Made by a program: the position numbers and the translations under genes
Source: Armatimonadota bacterium
Lineage (GTDB): Bacteria; Armatimonadota; Fimbriimonadia; Fimbriimonadales; Fimbriimonadaceae
Direction of reading: 5' to 3'
Assembly (NCBI GenBank): GCA_020161505.1
Contig: JAIUNY010000002.1
Location: forward strand, 124,001-188,000
DNA: 64,000 bases
Shown: positions 1-7,851 of the stretch, piece after piece
Layout: the number at the start of each line of letters is the position of its first letter
Position numbering within the stretch: position 1 is the stretch's first letter
The notes under the pieces: model-generated
Told to the model about the DNA's origin: nothing
The model's database searches: none
What the model saw: only the letters and a program-made list of their open reading frames with translations

Positions 1-51
1 AGAACTGACCCTTCAACACTCACGCTGTACTGATTTCCGGCAATGACGCGG

Positions 52-57
52 CATAAT
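52..57 (+). promoter_or_regulatory. -10-like box before first GT2 gene
   Basis: CATAAT lies 12 nt before the ATG at 70. A transcript started from it would have almost no leader. It is one of many boxes in this window placed just upstream of a start codon. No clear -35 is seen. Confidence 0.4.
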
Positions 58-69
58 GGATGAGCTTCC

Positions 70-1002
70 ATGCCGCGTGTTTCGATTCTCCTGACCTGTT
101 ACAACCACATCGCCTACCTCGAAGAAGCGGTGCGGAGCATCGAGGCGCAGACCTTCGCCGACTACGAAGTGATCGCGCTCGACGACGGATCCACCGATGG
201 CACGCGCGAATGGCTTTCCGACTATTCGGTCAAGAATCCCGGGAAGATGCACCTGATCTTCAACGAGAAGAATCTGGGGACGTACGGCGCCCTCAACGTC
301 GGGTTGAAAGCGGCAACCGGAGAATTCGTCGCCGTCTTCAACGATGACGACCTGTGGGAGCCCACCAAACTCGAAAAACAAGTCGCGATGATGGACCATC
401 AGCCCAAAATCGGGCTCGTCCACACCGACGGATTCTTCATCGACGGCGCAGGAAAACGACGCACCGATTCCCCCCTGGGATTTGATTTTCCGCGTACCGA
501 AACCGGCGACGTCCTTGCTGCGCTCATCTATGCGAACAGTATCATCGCCAGCGCGGTACTCGCCCGAAAGGTCTGCTTCGACCAGCTGGGCGGATTCAAC
601 GAGCGATACTTTGGCAGCGGCGATTGGGAGATGTGGTACCGCGTTGCCGAGAAATGGCAGGTTGGCTATGTCGCCGAACCCCTCACGATGTACCGTGTGC
701 ACGGAGAGAACGCCAGCCATAAGCTCGAACGCATCTGGCGCGACGACGAGATGCTCCGAACCTGGATCGCCGAGCGCATTGGCACGTATCGAGAGATCAC
801 TCGGCTTCCCGAGGCTGTGCTCAAGAAGGCAGAGAGCCACAACTGGGCATGCCTCGGCACCGTCCGCACCCTCAATGGTCGCCCCTGCGAAGGCCGTCAG
901 GCGTATTTAAGATCGTTCAGTATTGATCCCTCACGATGGAAGAGCCTGATCCGTTACGCTGCAACCTTCCTGCCCGCCAAGTCGTTCCGCAAGCTGCTAT
1001 GA
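70..1002 (+). CDS. Family 2 glycosyltransferase
   Basis: This 310-aa protein has the GT-A fold signature of family 2 glycosyltransferases. The N-terminal strand MPRVSILLTCYN is followed by a DDGSTDGT nucleotide-sugar loop (about residues 38-45) and a metal-binding NDDD motif (about 92-95). GT2 enzymes transfer a sugar from a nucleotide sugar, typically onto polysaccharide or lipid-linked glycans in the cytoplasm. There is no membrane domain, so it is not a processive synthase. Its stop overlaps the next GT2 gene as ATGA, so the two are probably translated together. Donor and acceptor cannot be read from the sequence. Confidence 0.9.
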   Translation: MPRVSILLTCYNHIAYLEEAVRSIEAQTFADYEVIALDDGSTDGTREWLSDYSVKNPGKMHLIFNEKNLGTYGALNVGLKAATGEFVAVFNDDDLWEPTKLEKQVAMMDHQPKIGLVHTDGFFIDGAGKRRTDSPLGFDFPRTETGDVLAALIYANSIIASAVLARKVCFDQLGGFNERYFGSGDWEMWYRVAEKWQVGYVAEPLTMYRVHGENASHKLERIWRDDEMLRTWIAERIGTYREITRLPEAVLKKAESHNWACLGTVRTLNGRPCEGRQAYLRSFSIDPSRWKSLIRYAATFLPAKSFRKLL

Positions 1003-1862
1003 CGCCGCGCGTCGAATTCCTGATCCCGGCTTACAATCCAGGCGAGTTCTTGGAGCCATGTCTCGAGAGCCTGATCGCCCAAACCGAGTCAGATTGGCGA
1101 GCGGTTGTCCTAGATGACGGGAGTATCGAGTGGCCTTCCTGCCCGAGCCTCGATGATCCCCGAGTCACGGTGATCCGTACGGAAAACCGTGGAGTCAGCG
1201 CGGCCCGCAATCGCGCGTTCGCGGAGTCCTCAGCCGACTTAGTTTGCTTTCTCGATGCCGACGACCTCCTTGCTCCGACCTTTTCCCAGTCTCTGCTCGC
1301 GCCTTTGGACGACCCAAGGCTCGCCGGATCCTACTGCGATGGGCAGCTTCTCTGGATGTTCGACTCCCCCGAAGGCCATCAGACAGCCATGGTGTACGGC
1401 CCGACCGATGACCTCTTCGATACCCTCGCCACTCGACCGATGAATCTCGGCGCCATGGTCATTCGGCGACAAGTGGTGGAGCGAGCCTTGCCGTTTAGCA
1501 TCGAGATGTCGAGCGCGAGCGAAGACTGGGATTTCTTGCTCCGCGCCGCCTGGCAAACGCGCTGGCACTACGTCGCCGAGCCCCTATACACCTACCGACT
1601 CACCTCCGGAAGCTGGAGCCGCAACTACGAGAAGCTCTATGCGAAGAGCGCCGAGATGGTCGATCTGTATGCCAAGGCCACCGACGGCCCTCGGTTCTCT
1701 CCCGATCAATCGGCAAGGGCCAAACACCATCTGCGCAACTGGGCTGCCAGGGAGATGCGGAACCAAGCAAAATCCAACGGATCCTGGGGCAAAGCCATGC
1801 GCACCGTGGCGAAACACCCCGAACTCGCCTTTTGGTTTGCCCTCCGGCTCGTGAGGCGCTAG
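999..1862 (+). CDS. Family 2 glycosyltransferase (second copy)
   Basis: This is a 287-aa GT2 enzyme, divergent from its upstream neighbour. It begins MTPRVEFLIPAYN, has the LDDGS loop near residue 38 and a DxD motif (DAD, about 86-88). The ATG at 999 is chosen because it forms an ATGA overlap with the preceding stop; an earlier in-frame start at 936 would overlap the neighbour by 67 nt. The pair probably adds successive sugars to an envelope glycan, but the substrate is unknown. It converges on the SpoIIM-family gene with a 4-nt overlap at the 3' ends. Confidence 0.87.
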   Translation: MTPRVEFLIPAYNPGEFLEPCLESLIAQTESDWRAVVLDDGSIEWPSCPSLDDPRVTVIRTENRGVSAARNRAFAESSADLVCFLDADDLLAPTFSQSLLAPLDDPRLAGSYCDGQLLWMFDSPEGHQTAMVYGPTDDLFDTLATRPMNLGAMVIRRQVVERALPFSIEMSSASEDWDFLLRAAWQTRWHYVAEPLYTYRLTSGSWSRNYEKLYAKSAEMVDLYAKATDGPRFSPDQSARAKHHLRNWAAREMRNQAKSNGSWGKAMRTVAKHPELAFWFALRLVRR

Positions 1863-2836
1863 TCGCGGATCTCGGGCTTGTCGCGGCCGTAACCGATGAA
1901 GAACGCCATCCAGGCGACAAACGCGATCAACGCAAACGCCGCTTTCGCCGCTTGGGGAACGGCGGGGTTGAAGCTGAAGAACCCCTCAATCGGCGCGGCG
2001 AGAAAGATCATGATGATCGCAATCACCGACATCTGAAAGGCGTCTTTGCCCGCGTGCTTCAAACTGTCGAGAAGAGTGCGTCGGCCCGGGCGGATGAATG
2101 CCATCCCGAGGACGAGCCCCGCGCCGCCTGCAATCAAGATTCCTCCGATTTCGCTGATGCCATGGGGCGCGATGGAGGAATAGAGGAAGCCCAGCTTCCC
2201 GACGCTCGCCATTTCATGCGAGAGGGCTCCAATCAGCAGACCATTGCTCCACAAGATATAAACCGAGCCGATTCCGCCGGTCGCCGCAGCCAGACCCACC
2301 GTTCGCAAAGCCACGCTCGGGTTGTTGGCGGCATAAAACCCCGCCATGGCAAGATTCTCATCCGCTGAGCGGCGTTCAAATTCACCCTTCTTCCAATGGT
2401 CAAACAGCTCCTCCATCCCCGGCTGAATGAAGTAAGCCCGGCTCGGCGGATCGAAAGTCATCATGCCCGCGGCCCAGAATCCCGCGCCAAAAAAGAGCAG
2501 CGTCGCGACCAAAACCGACCATGCTTGGCGACGAACCGTCTGCGCCCATGCCGTCAGCCCTTCGTTCACCCATGCACCGAACTTCTTTGGACGGCTCTTG
2601 TAGAGGCAGGCATAGGCTCGGCTCACCACGGTGTTGAGAAAATCAACGACATCCTGATTGCTGCTGTGAGTGATCAGAAAGGCCAAATCACCCGAGGCTT
2701 GGCGATAAAGCCGCACAAACTCCACAATCTCAGCCCCACTGAGGTCACGAAAAGACCGCTCGGCGCGGATCGTCAGTTCTTGAAGCCGACGCCACCCGTT
2801 GATGCGCTTGTCGAGATAGATTTCTTCGTGGAGCAC
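1859..2836 (-). CDS. SpoIIM-family (DUF95) integral membrane protein
   Basis: About 325 aa if it starts at the GTG at 2836 (MLHEEIYLDKR). The soluble N-terminal part has the LVRLYRQASGDLAFL-type helix typical of stage II sporulation M/DUF95 proteins. About five hydrophobic segments follow, then a short charged tail. In non-sporulating bacteria the family is of unknown function and often sits near RDD or MoxR-type genes, neither of which is here. The GTG is preferred because a TAGAAT box (2847-2852, minus strand) lies 10 nt upstream. The longer frame to 3091 would run across the divergent sigma gene's promoter region. Confidence 0.78.
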   Translation of the reverse strand: MLHEEIYLDKRINGWRRLQELTIRAERSFRDLSGAEIVEFVRLYRQASGDLAFLITHSSNQDVVDFLNTVVSRAYACLYKSRPKKFGAWVNEGLTAWAQTVRRQAWSVLVATLLFFGAGFWAAGMMTFDPPSRAYFIQPGMEELFDHWKKGEFERRSADENLAMAGFYAANNPSVALRTVGLAAATGGIGSVYILWSNGLLIGALSHEMASVGKLGFLYSSIAPHGISEIGGILIAGGAGLVLGMAFIRPGRRTLLDSLKHAGKDAFQMSVIAIIMIFLAAPIEGFFSFNPAVPQAAKAAFALIAFVAWMAFFIGYGRDKPEIRD

Positions 2837-2846
2837 GCTTGTTTCT

Positions 2847-2852
2847 ATTCTA
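2847..2852 (-). promoter_or_regulatory. -10-like box for SpoIIM-family gene
   Basis: TAGAAT on the minus strand, 10 nt before the proposed GTG start at 2836. It supports the short start and a very short leader. Confidence 0.35.
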
Positions 2853-3089
2853 ACACGCCGACCAACGTTCCCCGTTGCCAGCACGCGGACAGGTCGTATC
2901 TCACCCGTTATGGGGAGAATCCCTGCAAAAACGTAGATAAAGAATGAGAACCTCAAGCCAATACAGGCGTCAAAGAAGTGAAATGTCGTGGCGCAATCGA
3001 TGCCTTGGCACAGAGATTGCCACCTGAGTACCATCGACCTCTGCAACCCACTAACGCAGAATTCGTGAAAGATTTCATCGAGGTTCATC

Positions 3090-3935
3090 ATGAAAGGAGA
3101 TGCTTTGAAGCAGGACGAAGGGATTCCTAGCTACCTTCAGCGCTTGACTCAAGCTCCTTTGCTGTCCGCAGAGGAGGAGCGAATCCTCACGTCTGCGGCC
3201 AAAACAGGCTCCCTCGAAGCCCGCGAGCGGTTGATCGAGTCCAATATCCGGCTCGTGATCAACATTGCTCGCACATACCAAAGCCGCTCGGTGCCTCTCG
3301 AGGATCTCATCCAAGAGGGAGTGATTGGTCTGATGACGGCCATCGATCGATTTGATCCCGAAAAAGGATTCCGATTCTCGACCTACGCCACTCACTGGAT
3401 CAAACAGTCGATTGGCCGGGCCATTGATTGTAAGGCGAAAGCGATTCGTCTCCCCGCCCACGTGAGCCAGGCTCTTCGCAAGGTAGAGCGAGCCAAGGCG
3501 GATTTGATGCGCCGACTGGGGTGTGAACCCACCGCCGAGCAAATCGCCGACGAAATGGGGATCTCGCTCCGCAAGCTCCAGACGTTGAATCAGGCCGCTC
3601 AGGAACTCGTCAGTCTCGATATCAAAGTCGGAGATGGCGACGCCACGACCCTCGGCTCCCTGATCGAAGACGACCATGCCGGTGACCCAGAAAAGCTAAT
3701 CCTCGATAGCGAGGCCATGCAGGAACTGGAAGAAGTTCTGAGCGAACTCTCCGAACGTGAGCGACGCATCATGACCAGTCGCCTTCGCAGCGAAGATGGC
3801 TCAACTCGATTCCGCGATGACCTCAGCGAAGAACTGCACATCACCCGCGAGCGCGTTCGCCAAATCGAAATCCAGGCCATCAAGAAGCTCCGGCAAATCG
3901 CCGCCCGGCGACGCCTGAAAGAGTATCTTTCGTGA
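3090..3935 (+). CDS. RNA polymerase sigma-70 factor, SigA/RpoD-like (group 1/2)
   Basis: This is a 281-aa sigma factor with a short region 1.2 (GIPSYLQRL), region 2 (about 50-120, including DLIQEGVIGLMTAIDRFDPEKGFRFSTYA), region 3 (about 125-200) and region 4 ending in a TRERVRQIE helix-turn-helix. It lacks region 1.1 and the long non-conserved insert, so it is smaller than a typical housekeeping RpoD and could be a group 2 factor. Two starts are plausible. ATG 3090 has no clear ribosome site, whereas TTG 3105 lies 5 nt after a perfect AAGGAG (3094-3099). It diverges from the SpoIIM-family gene. Confidence 0.88.
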   Translation: MKGDALKQDEGIPSYLQRLTQAPLLSAEEERILTSAAKTGSLEARERLIESNIRLVINIARTYQSRSVPLEDLIQEGVIGLMTAIDRFDPEKGFRFSTYATHWIKQSIGRAIDCKAKAIRLPAHVSQALRKVERAKADLMRRLGCEPTAEQIADEMGISLRKLQTLNQAAQELVSLDIKVGDGDATTLGSLIEDDHAGDPEKLILDSEAMQELEEVLSELSERERRIMTSRLRSEDGSTRFRDDLSEELHITRERVRQIEIQAIKKLRQIAARRRLKEYLS

Positions 3936-3965
3936 CCCCGGCGGGCCGCTCGATGTCCGAGAGAC

Positions 3966-3971
3966 TACAAT
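3966..3971 (+). promoter_or_regulatory. -10-like box before dedA
   Basis: TACAAT, 14 nt before the ATG at 3986. An AGGGG at 3972-3976 sits too close to this box to be fully inside the transcript, so a short leader is likely. Confidence 0.35.
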
Positions 3972-3985
3972 AGGGGAAGTTTCTG

Positions 3986-4636
3986 ATGGGTGGCTTTCTT
4001 GACCTGATTCTTCATATCGACGAGCACCTCGTCTCGCTCATCAACCAATACGGATTCGCCGTTCACTTTCTCCTCTTCGCGGTGATCTTCTGCGAAACCG
4101 GGCTCGTGGTCATGCCATTCCTGCCCGGGGATTCTCTGCTCTTCGCGGCTGGCCTCTTCGCTCACCCCGGCAAAGGATTTAGTCTGCCGTTGCTCCTGTT
4201 TGGGCTTCCGATCGCCTCGATCCTCGGCGACACGGTGAACTTCCACCTCGGCAAATGGGTCGGGGCCAAGTTTCTCTACAAGGCGCGCTTCTTCAAGCCT
4301 GAATGGCTGGACAAAACGCGCTCGTTCTATGAGAAGCACGGCACCAAAACGATTGTCCTTGGCCGATTCGTCCCGATTGTCCGAACCGTTGCTCCATTTG
4401 TGGCCGGGATGGATGCCATGCCCTTCTCCAAGTACCTTCCTTGGTGCGCTTTTGGCAGCTTCCTCTGGGTGTGGATCTGCGTCGGGGCGGGATACCTCCT
4501 CGGCGACATCCCCTGGGTGCGCGACAACTTCGAGATCGTCATCCTCGGCGTCATTGCTCTCTCGGTGGTCGGCATTCTGAGGGAGATCATCAAGGAACGC
4601 AAAGCCCACAAGAAAGCGGCCGCGAACGCGGAATAG
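3986..4636 (+). CDS. DedA-family membrane protein
   Basis: This 216-aa protein has the DedA/VTT architecture. Hydrophobic N-terminal helices carry the re-entrant signature E-T-G-L-x5-PG-D-S-LLF (about residues 33-50). A GRF-x-P-x-VR segment near residue 125 and a C-terminal membrane helix precede a basic tail (KERKAHKKAA). DedA proteins are inner-membrane proteins; several act as scramblases or transporters for lipid carriers such as undecaprenyl phosphate. The membrane-proximal location next to fabZ and lpxA fits an envelope role, but the substrate is not shown. Confidence 0.88.
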   Translation: MGGFLDLILHIDEHLVSLINQYGFAVHFLLFAVIFCETGLVVMPFLPGDSLLFAAGLFAHPGKGFSLPLLLFGLPIASILGDTVNFHLGKWVGAKFLYKARFFKPEWLDKTRSFYEKHGTKTIVLGRFVPIVRTVAPFVAGMDAMPFSKYLPWCAFGSFLWVWICVGAGYLLGDIPWVRDNFEIVILGVIALSVVGILREIIKERKAHKKAAANAE

Positions 4637-4696
4637 CGATTCACTTTCCCGCAGAAAGCAGGACTCGGGGCAAAAGGTGTTCATAATCAAGGCGTT

Positions 4697-5137
4697 TTGC
4701 AGCCAATCCCCGTTGAACAAGTCATGTCCTACCTGCCGCATCGCTACCCGATGCTGCTGGTGGATCGCATTCTGGAGTTCGAACCGCGCAAGACCTGTGT
4801 TGGCCTGAAGAACGTCACGATCAACGAGCCGTTCTTTGTGGGTCACTATCCGGGCAAACCGATCATGCCGGGCGTGTTGATCATCGAAGCCTTGGCCCAA
4901 GCCGGCGCGGTGATCCTCCTCAGCGACGAAGAGTTCCAAGGCATGATCCCCGTGATTGGTGGCATTGATGGCGTGAAGTTCCGGCGACAAGTGGTTCCGG
5001 GGGACCAGTTGATGCTCCACTGCGAGCTGCAGAAGCTCAAGGGCACCATCGGACGTCTACGGGGAGAAGCGCGCGTGGATGGGGAACTCGCTGCGGAAAT
5101 GGAAATGATGTTCAAGCTCATTCCGGGAGCCCTCTAA
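4697..5137 (+). CDS. fabZ: 3-hydroxyacyl-ACP dehydratase FabZ
   Basis: This 146-aa hotdog-fold enzyme dehydrates (3R)-hydroxyacyl-ACP in type II fatty acid synthesis. The FabZ signature LPHRYPMLLVDR, the catalytic His (H50 in VGHYPGKPIMPGV) and the paired acidic residue (E64 in LIIEALAQAG) are all present. TTG at 4697 is used as start; a CATAAT box ends 9 nt upstream, and the next in-frame ATG (4724) would cut into the conserved N-terminus. lpxA follows after 1 nt. The fabZ-lpxA order is typical of diderms and couples hydroxyacyl supply to lipid A synthesis. Confidence 0.95.
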   Translation: MQPIPVEQVMSYLPHRYPMLLVDRILEFEPRKTCVGLKNVTINEPFFVGHYPGKPIMPGVLIIEALAQAGAVILLSDEEFQGMIPVIGGIDGVKFRRQVVPGDQLMLHCELQKLKGTIGRLRGEARVDGELAAEMEMMFKLIPGAL

Positions 5138-5138
5138 G

Positions 5139-5927
5139 TTGGCGACCATTCACCCGACCTCGGTGGTGGAACCTTCGGCGCAAATCGCCGAGGGCGTGGT
5201 GATTGGCCCCTACTGCTACATCGAAAACGGCGCGGTCATCGGGCAAGACACCCGGCTGGAGAGCCATGTCACGGTGCGCAAAGACACAACCATCGGTGAG
5301 CGCAACGTCATCGCGCAGGGCGCGATCCTGGGTGGCGACCCCCAAGACCGCAAGTACGCCGGACAGCAAACCTTTCTGGAGATCGGCAACGACAACGTGA
5401 TCCGGGAATACGTGACCATTCACCGGTCGAGCAAAGAGGGCGAATTCACCCGGGTTGGTGACCGGAACTACCTGATGGCCTTTGTCCACCTCGGACACGA
5501 TGTCACCGTCACCAACGACGTGACGATCACCAACAACGTGGGCATCGCCGGGCACGCCACCATCGAAGAGATGGTCACGATCGGTGGCATGGCGGGAGTC
5601 CACCAGTTCGCCCGAATCGGCAAGCTCGCGATGGTCGGCGGCATGACCCGCGTGGTGCGCGATGTACCCCCGTTTATGATTGTCGAGGGCCACGACCAAG
5701 ATGTCCGCGACATCAACGCGGTGGGTCTCAGGCGGATTGGGGTGAAGCCCGAAGCCCGGATGGCTCTGCACAAGGCCTGCAAGCTGCTGTTCCGCTCCCA
5801 GCTCGCTTTGGGCAACGCGATGGAGATCGTGCAGCGTGAAGTCATGGTCACGCCCGAGATTGAGTATCTCCTCGCCTTCCTGGAACGACTCTACAAGGGC
5901 AAGAACGGTCGGGGCGATCAGCGCTGA
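5139..5927 (+). CDS. lpxA: UDP-N-acetylglucosamine O-acyltransferase LpxA
   Basis: This 262-aa left-handed beta-helix protein performs the first step of lipid A synthesis, moving a 3-hydroxyacyl chain from ACP to UDP-GlcNAc. Hexapeptide repeats fill residues 1-190, with the catalytic His at about 120 (FVHLGHDVT). The C-terminal helical domain begins around VGLRRIGVKPEARMALHKA. The start is TTG 5139, one base after the fabZ stop. lpxC, lpxD and lpxB are not in the window. The gene is direct evidence for an LPS-type outer membrane. Confidence 0.95.
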   Translation: MATIHPTSVVEPSAQIAEGVVIGPYCYIENGAVIGQDTRLESHVTVRKDTTIGERNVIAQGAILGGDPQDRKYAGQQTFLEIGNDNVIREYVTIHRSSKEGEFTRVGDRNYLMAFVHLGHDVTVTNDVTITNNVGIAGHATIEEMVTIGGMAGVHQFARIGKLAMVGGMTRVVRDVPPFMIVEGHDQDVRDINAVGLRRIGVKPEARMALHKACKLLFRSQLALGNAMEIVQREVMVTPEIEYLLAFLERLYKGKNGRGDQR

Positions 5928-5933
5928 CCTTGG

Positions 5934-5939
5934 TACACT
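5934..5939 (+). promoter_or_regulatory. -10-like box before 110-aa hypothetical gene
   Basis: TACACT, 9 nt before the ATG at 5949. No Shine-Dalgarno sequence lies between them, which fits a leaderless or near-leaderless message. Confidence 0.4.
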
Positions 5940-5948
5940 AGGATTCAC

Positions 5949-6281
5949 ATGGCGAAGCTGAAAGAAGGCGATCAAGTCCGCGTGGTCACGCGACCGGTCA
6001 ACGAAACCGACCGCACCGTGCACATGTTTTTCGAACACATGCAGGGACTCACCGGCGTGGTATCGAACTACTACACCAAGGAAGAAGTCGCCGTCACCGT
6101 CGATCTCAGCTCGCTCGTCGACATTCCGAAGGATGTCCACAACGCCGCCACCGACCGCATGCGCGGGCGATTTGCCGGAGAAGCCTCTGAGGAGCTTAAA
6201 AAGCTGATCGGAAAAGAGGGCTTGAATTTCACGCCGAACTACGTTCTGCTCGTTCGCGAAGAAGATCTCGAGAAGATTTGA
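5949..6281 (+). CDS. Hypothetical protein, KOW/SH3-like N-terminus
   Basis: A soluble 110-aa protein that I do not recognise as a named family. The opening KEGDQVRVVTRPV, followed by GLTGVVSNYYTKEEVAVTVDLS, resembles the small beta-barrel of KOW/SH3-like or L21e-like folds: charged turn, GxV and strand alternation. The second half is helical (EEASEELKKLIGKEG). There is no signal peptide and no cysteine. It starts right after a TACACT box and lies between lpxA and a zinc-ribbon membrane protein on the same strand. The coding assignment is safe; the function is unknown. Confidence 0.7.
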   Translation: MAKLKEGDQVRVVTRPVNETDRTVHMFFEHMQGLTGVVSNYYTKEEVAVTVDLSSLVDIPKDVHNAATDRMRGRFAGEASEELKKLIGKEGLNFTPNYVLLVREEDLEKI

Positions 6282-6340
6282 GGCTTGTTCACGGTCTCTT
6301 TGCGTAGAATGCAAAGAACCATGAATCGGCGGGAGACATC

Positions 6341-7171
6341 ATGTTAGGCGAAACGCTCTCGATGGTCATTTCCATCGTCTTTATTGCGCCGATCTACGCG
6401 TTTTGCATTTTCAAGGTTCTCGGCATGACCATCATGAAGGAGATTGATGGATTCGCCGGATTCATCGCTTTGTTCCTCCTCTTTGTGGGGCTGGTTGGCG
6501 CGCTCATTACTCGCGATCCGGTGGTTCAGGCCGCGATGGTGGTGTGCACGCTCTCGCTCGTGATCTTCTTCCCGTTTGCGGATGACTTTTTGGCGCGCAG
6601 CGATGTCGCGGACCTCAACGCCGAGCAGATCGACCGGGGCCACTTGGAACTCTCGCTTCGGCCCGACAACTTTCCCGCATGGTTCAAGCTCGCCGCGAAT
6701 CTCTACGATCACGGCTTTCGGGGCCACGCGATTGCTCTGGCGGATATGACCCTGGAGCGCATCCCCGCCGAGACGGATCCTTTCCACAATCGCTCGCTGC
6801 GCGACATGTTCCGCCACGAAGAGCGCCAGATCGCGATGTGGAAGCGCGACACCACCGACCCCAAACACTTTGCTCCCATTGCTTGCCCAAAGTGCAAGGC
6901 CAAAAACCCGCCCGGTACGGTGAACTGCGTGCGATGCCAGGCACCCTTTTTGCTCCTGCTCAGTCGGCGCGGACGAGGCCGAGGTCGAACCTACGCCCGG
7001 CTTGTGCTGGGTTGGTGTCTCATCTCGATTCTCATCCCCATGGCCGCTTGGCTTGGTCTGCTGGGCCTCGGGTGGGCGTTTGTCCTGCTCCTGGCCGGCG
7101 TGGGGGGCACCCTGTTTTGGGTGTTCCGAGCGCGAAACCCGATCTCCGATGTTTCGCGACCGTTTAGCTGA
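6341..7171 (+). CDS. Membrane protein with internal zinc ribbon, unknown function
   Basis: This 276-aa protein starts with three hydrophobic segments (about residues 5-90). A soluble helical stretch with TPR-like character follows (LELSLRPDNFPAWFKLAANLYDHG). A four-cysteine zinc ribbon, CPKC-x11-CVRC, sits near residue 185, after which there is a basic stretch and two closing membrane helices. The layout resembles bacterial zinc-ribbon membrane proteins of unknown role. A large TPR protein at 44552 in this window has the same parts (TPR-like, ribbon, membrane helices). A TAGAAT box lies at 6305-6310, with an alternative ATG at 6321 out of frame. Confidence 0.72.
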   Translation: MLGETLSMVISIVFIAPIYAFCIFKVLGMTIMKEIDGFAGFIALFLLFVGLVGALITRDPVVQAAMVVCTLSLVIFFPFADDFLARSDVADLNAEQIDRGHLELSLRPDNFPAWFKLAANLYDHGFRGHAIALADMTLERIPAETDPFHNRSLRDMFRHEERQIAMWKRDTTDPKHFAPIACPKCKAKNPPGTVNCVRCQAPFLLLLSRRGRGRGRTYARLVLGWCLISILIPMAAWLGLLGLGWAFVLLLAGVGGTLFWVFRARNPISDVSRPFS

Positions 7172-7177
7172 GCAGCG

Positions 7178-7516
7178 TTACTCTTCGACCCCAAAGTGTC
7201 CGAGAGGCGCGCCTCCAAGGAGATGCGCATGCAGGTGAAAAACGGTTTGTCCGGCATCTGCGCCCTGGTTGATGACCACGCGGTATCCCCCGGTGAGGCC
7301 GAGTTGCTCCGCAATCACCTTCGCCGCGTTAAGCAGATATTTGTGATCTCCCTCATCCGGAAGCTCCGCGAGGCCCGTAATCTCTTGGCGAGGAACGATC
7401 AGAACATGCACCGGAGCCTGCGGCTGGATATCCCGAAAGGCCACCACGTGGTCGTCCTCATACACAATGTCAGCCGGAATCTCGCGCTGGATGATCTTGG
7501 TGAACAGGGTCGCCAT
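7178..7516 (-). CDS. HIT-family protein (HinT-like)
   Basis: This 112-aa protein is full length for the HinT branch of the histidine triad superfamily, which hydrolyses purine nucleoside phosphoramidates and related AMP conjugates. The triad motif HLHAHLL is at about 94-100, and the N-terminal TIFTKII-like strand (TLFTKIIQREIPADIVYE) matches. GGGAGG lies just upstream of the ATG. It converges with the zinc-ribbon membrane protein and shares no operon. The physiological substrate in bacteria is not settled. Confidence 0.92.
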   Translation of the reverse strand: MATLFTKIIQREIPADIVYEDDHVVAFRDIQPQAPVHVLIVPRQEITGLAELPDEGDHKYLLNAAKVIAEQLGLTGGYRVVINQGADAGQTVFHLHAHLLGGAPLGHFGVEE

Positions 7517-7851
7517 GCCTCCCAGTTTGGCTCAATTTGTTGCCTGCTTTGAGCCGGAAAAACGCGTAGCCCTAGCCAACGGCACCGAGAATCGCGCATC
7601 ATGCAGGCACGATGATTCTGTTCTCCTGATCCGTGAGTCCGTTTGACAACGCCCCTCAAAAGGGACGATGTCGACCATGCTCCACCACTCCTTTCTCCTT
7701 CAACCATCGAAGGATCTCTGTAAAGGAGGGGATACCGATCAGAAGCGAACCACGCTCCCGCGCCCCATCAAGGGGCGATTCTGGTGCCTCTCCTTCCCGA
7801 TTTTCGCTATGCTATGCATAGCAAGGCAACGCCCGTGCCCCGGACGGTGCG
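7517..7851. other. Intergenic region between HIT gene and hflX, with hairpins
   Basis: 335 nt without a convincing gene. A branched hairpin spans 7688-7728: outer arms CTCCTTT/AAAGGAG, inner arms CCTTC/GAAGG. A small CGCCCC/GGGGCG hairpin is at 7761-7777, and a perfect 14-bp palindrome (TGCTATGCATAGCA) at 7810-7823. Two short open frames here read as low-complexity Ser/Arg/Pro and are not believed. The region is the leader or promoter of hflX, and the palindrome could be an operator. Confidence 0.5.
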
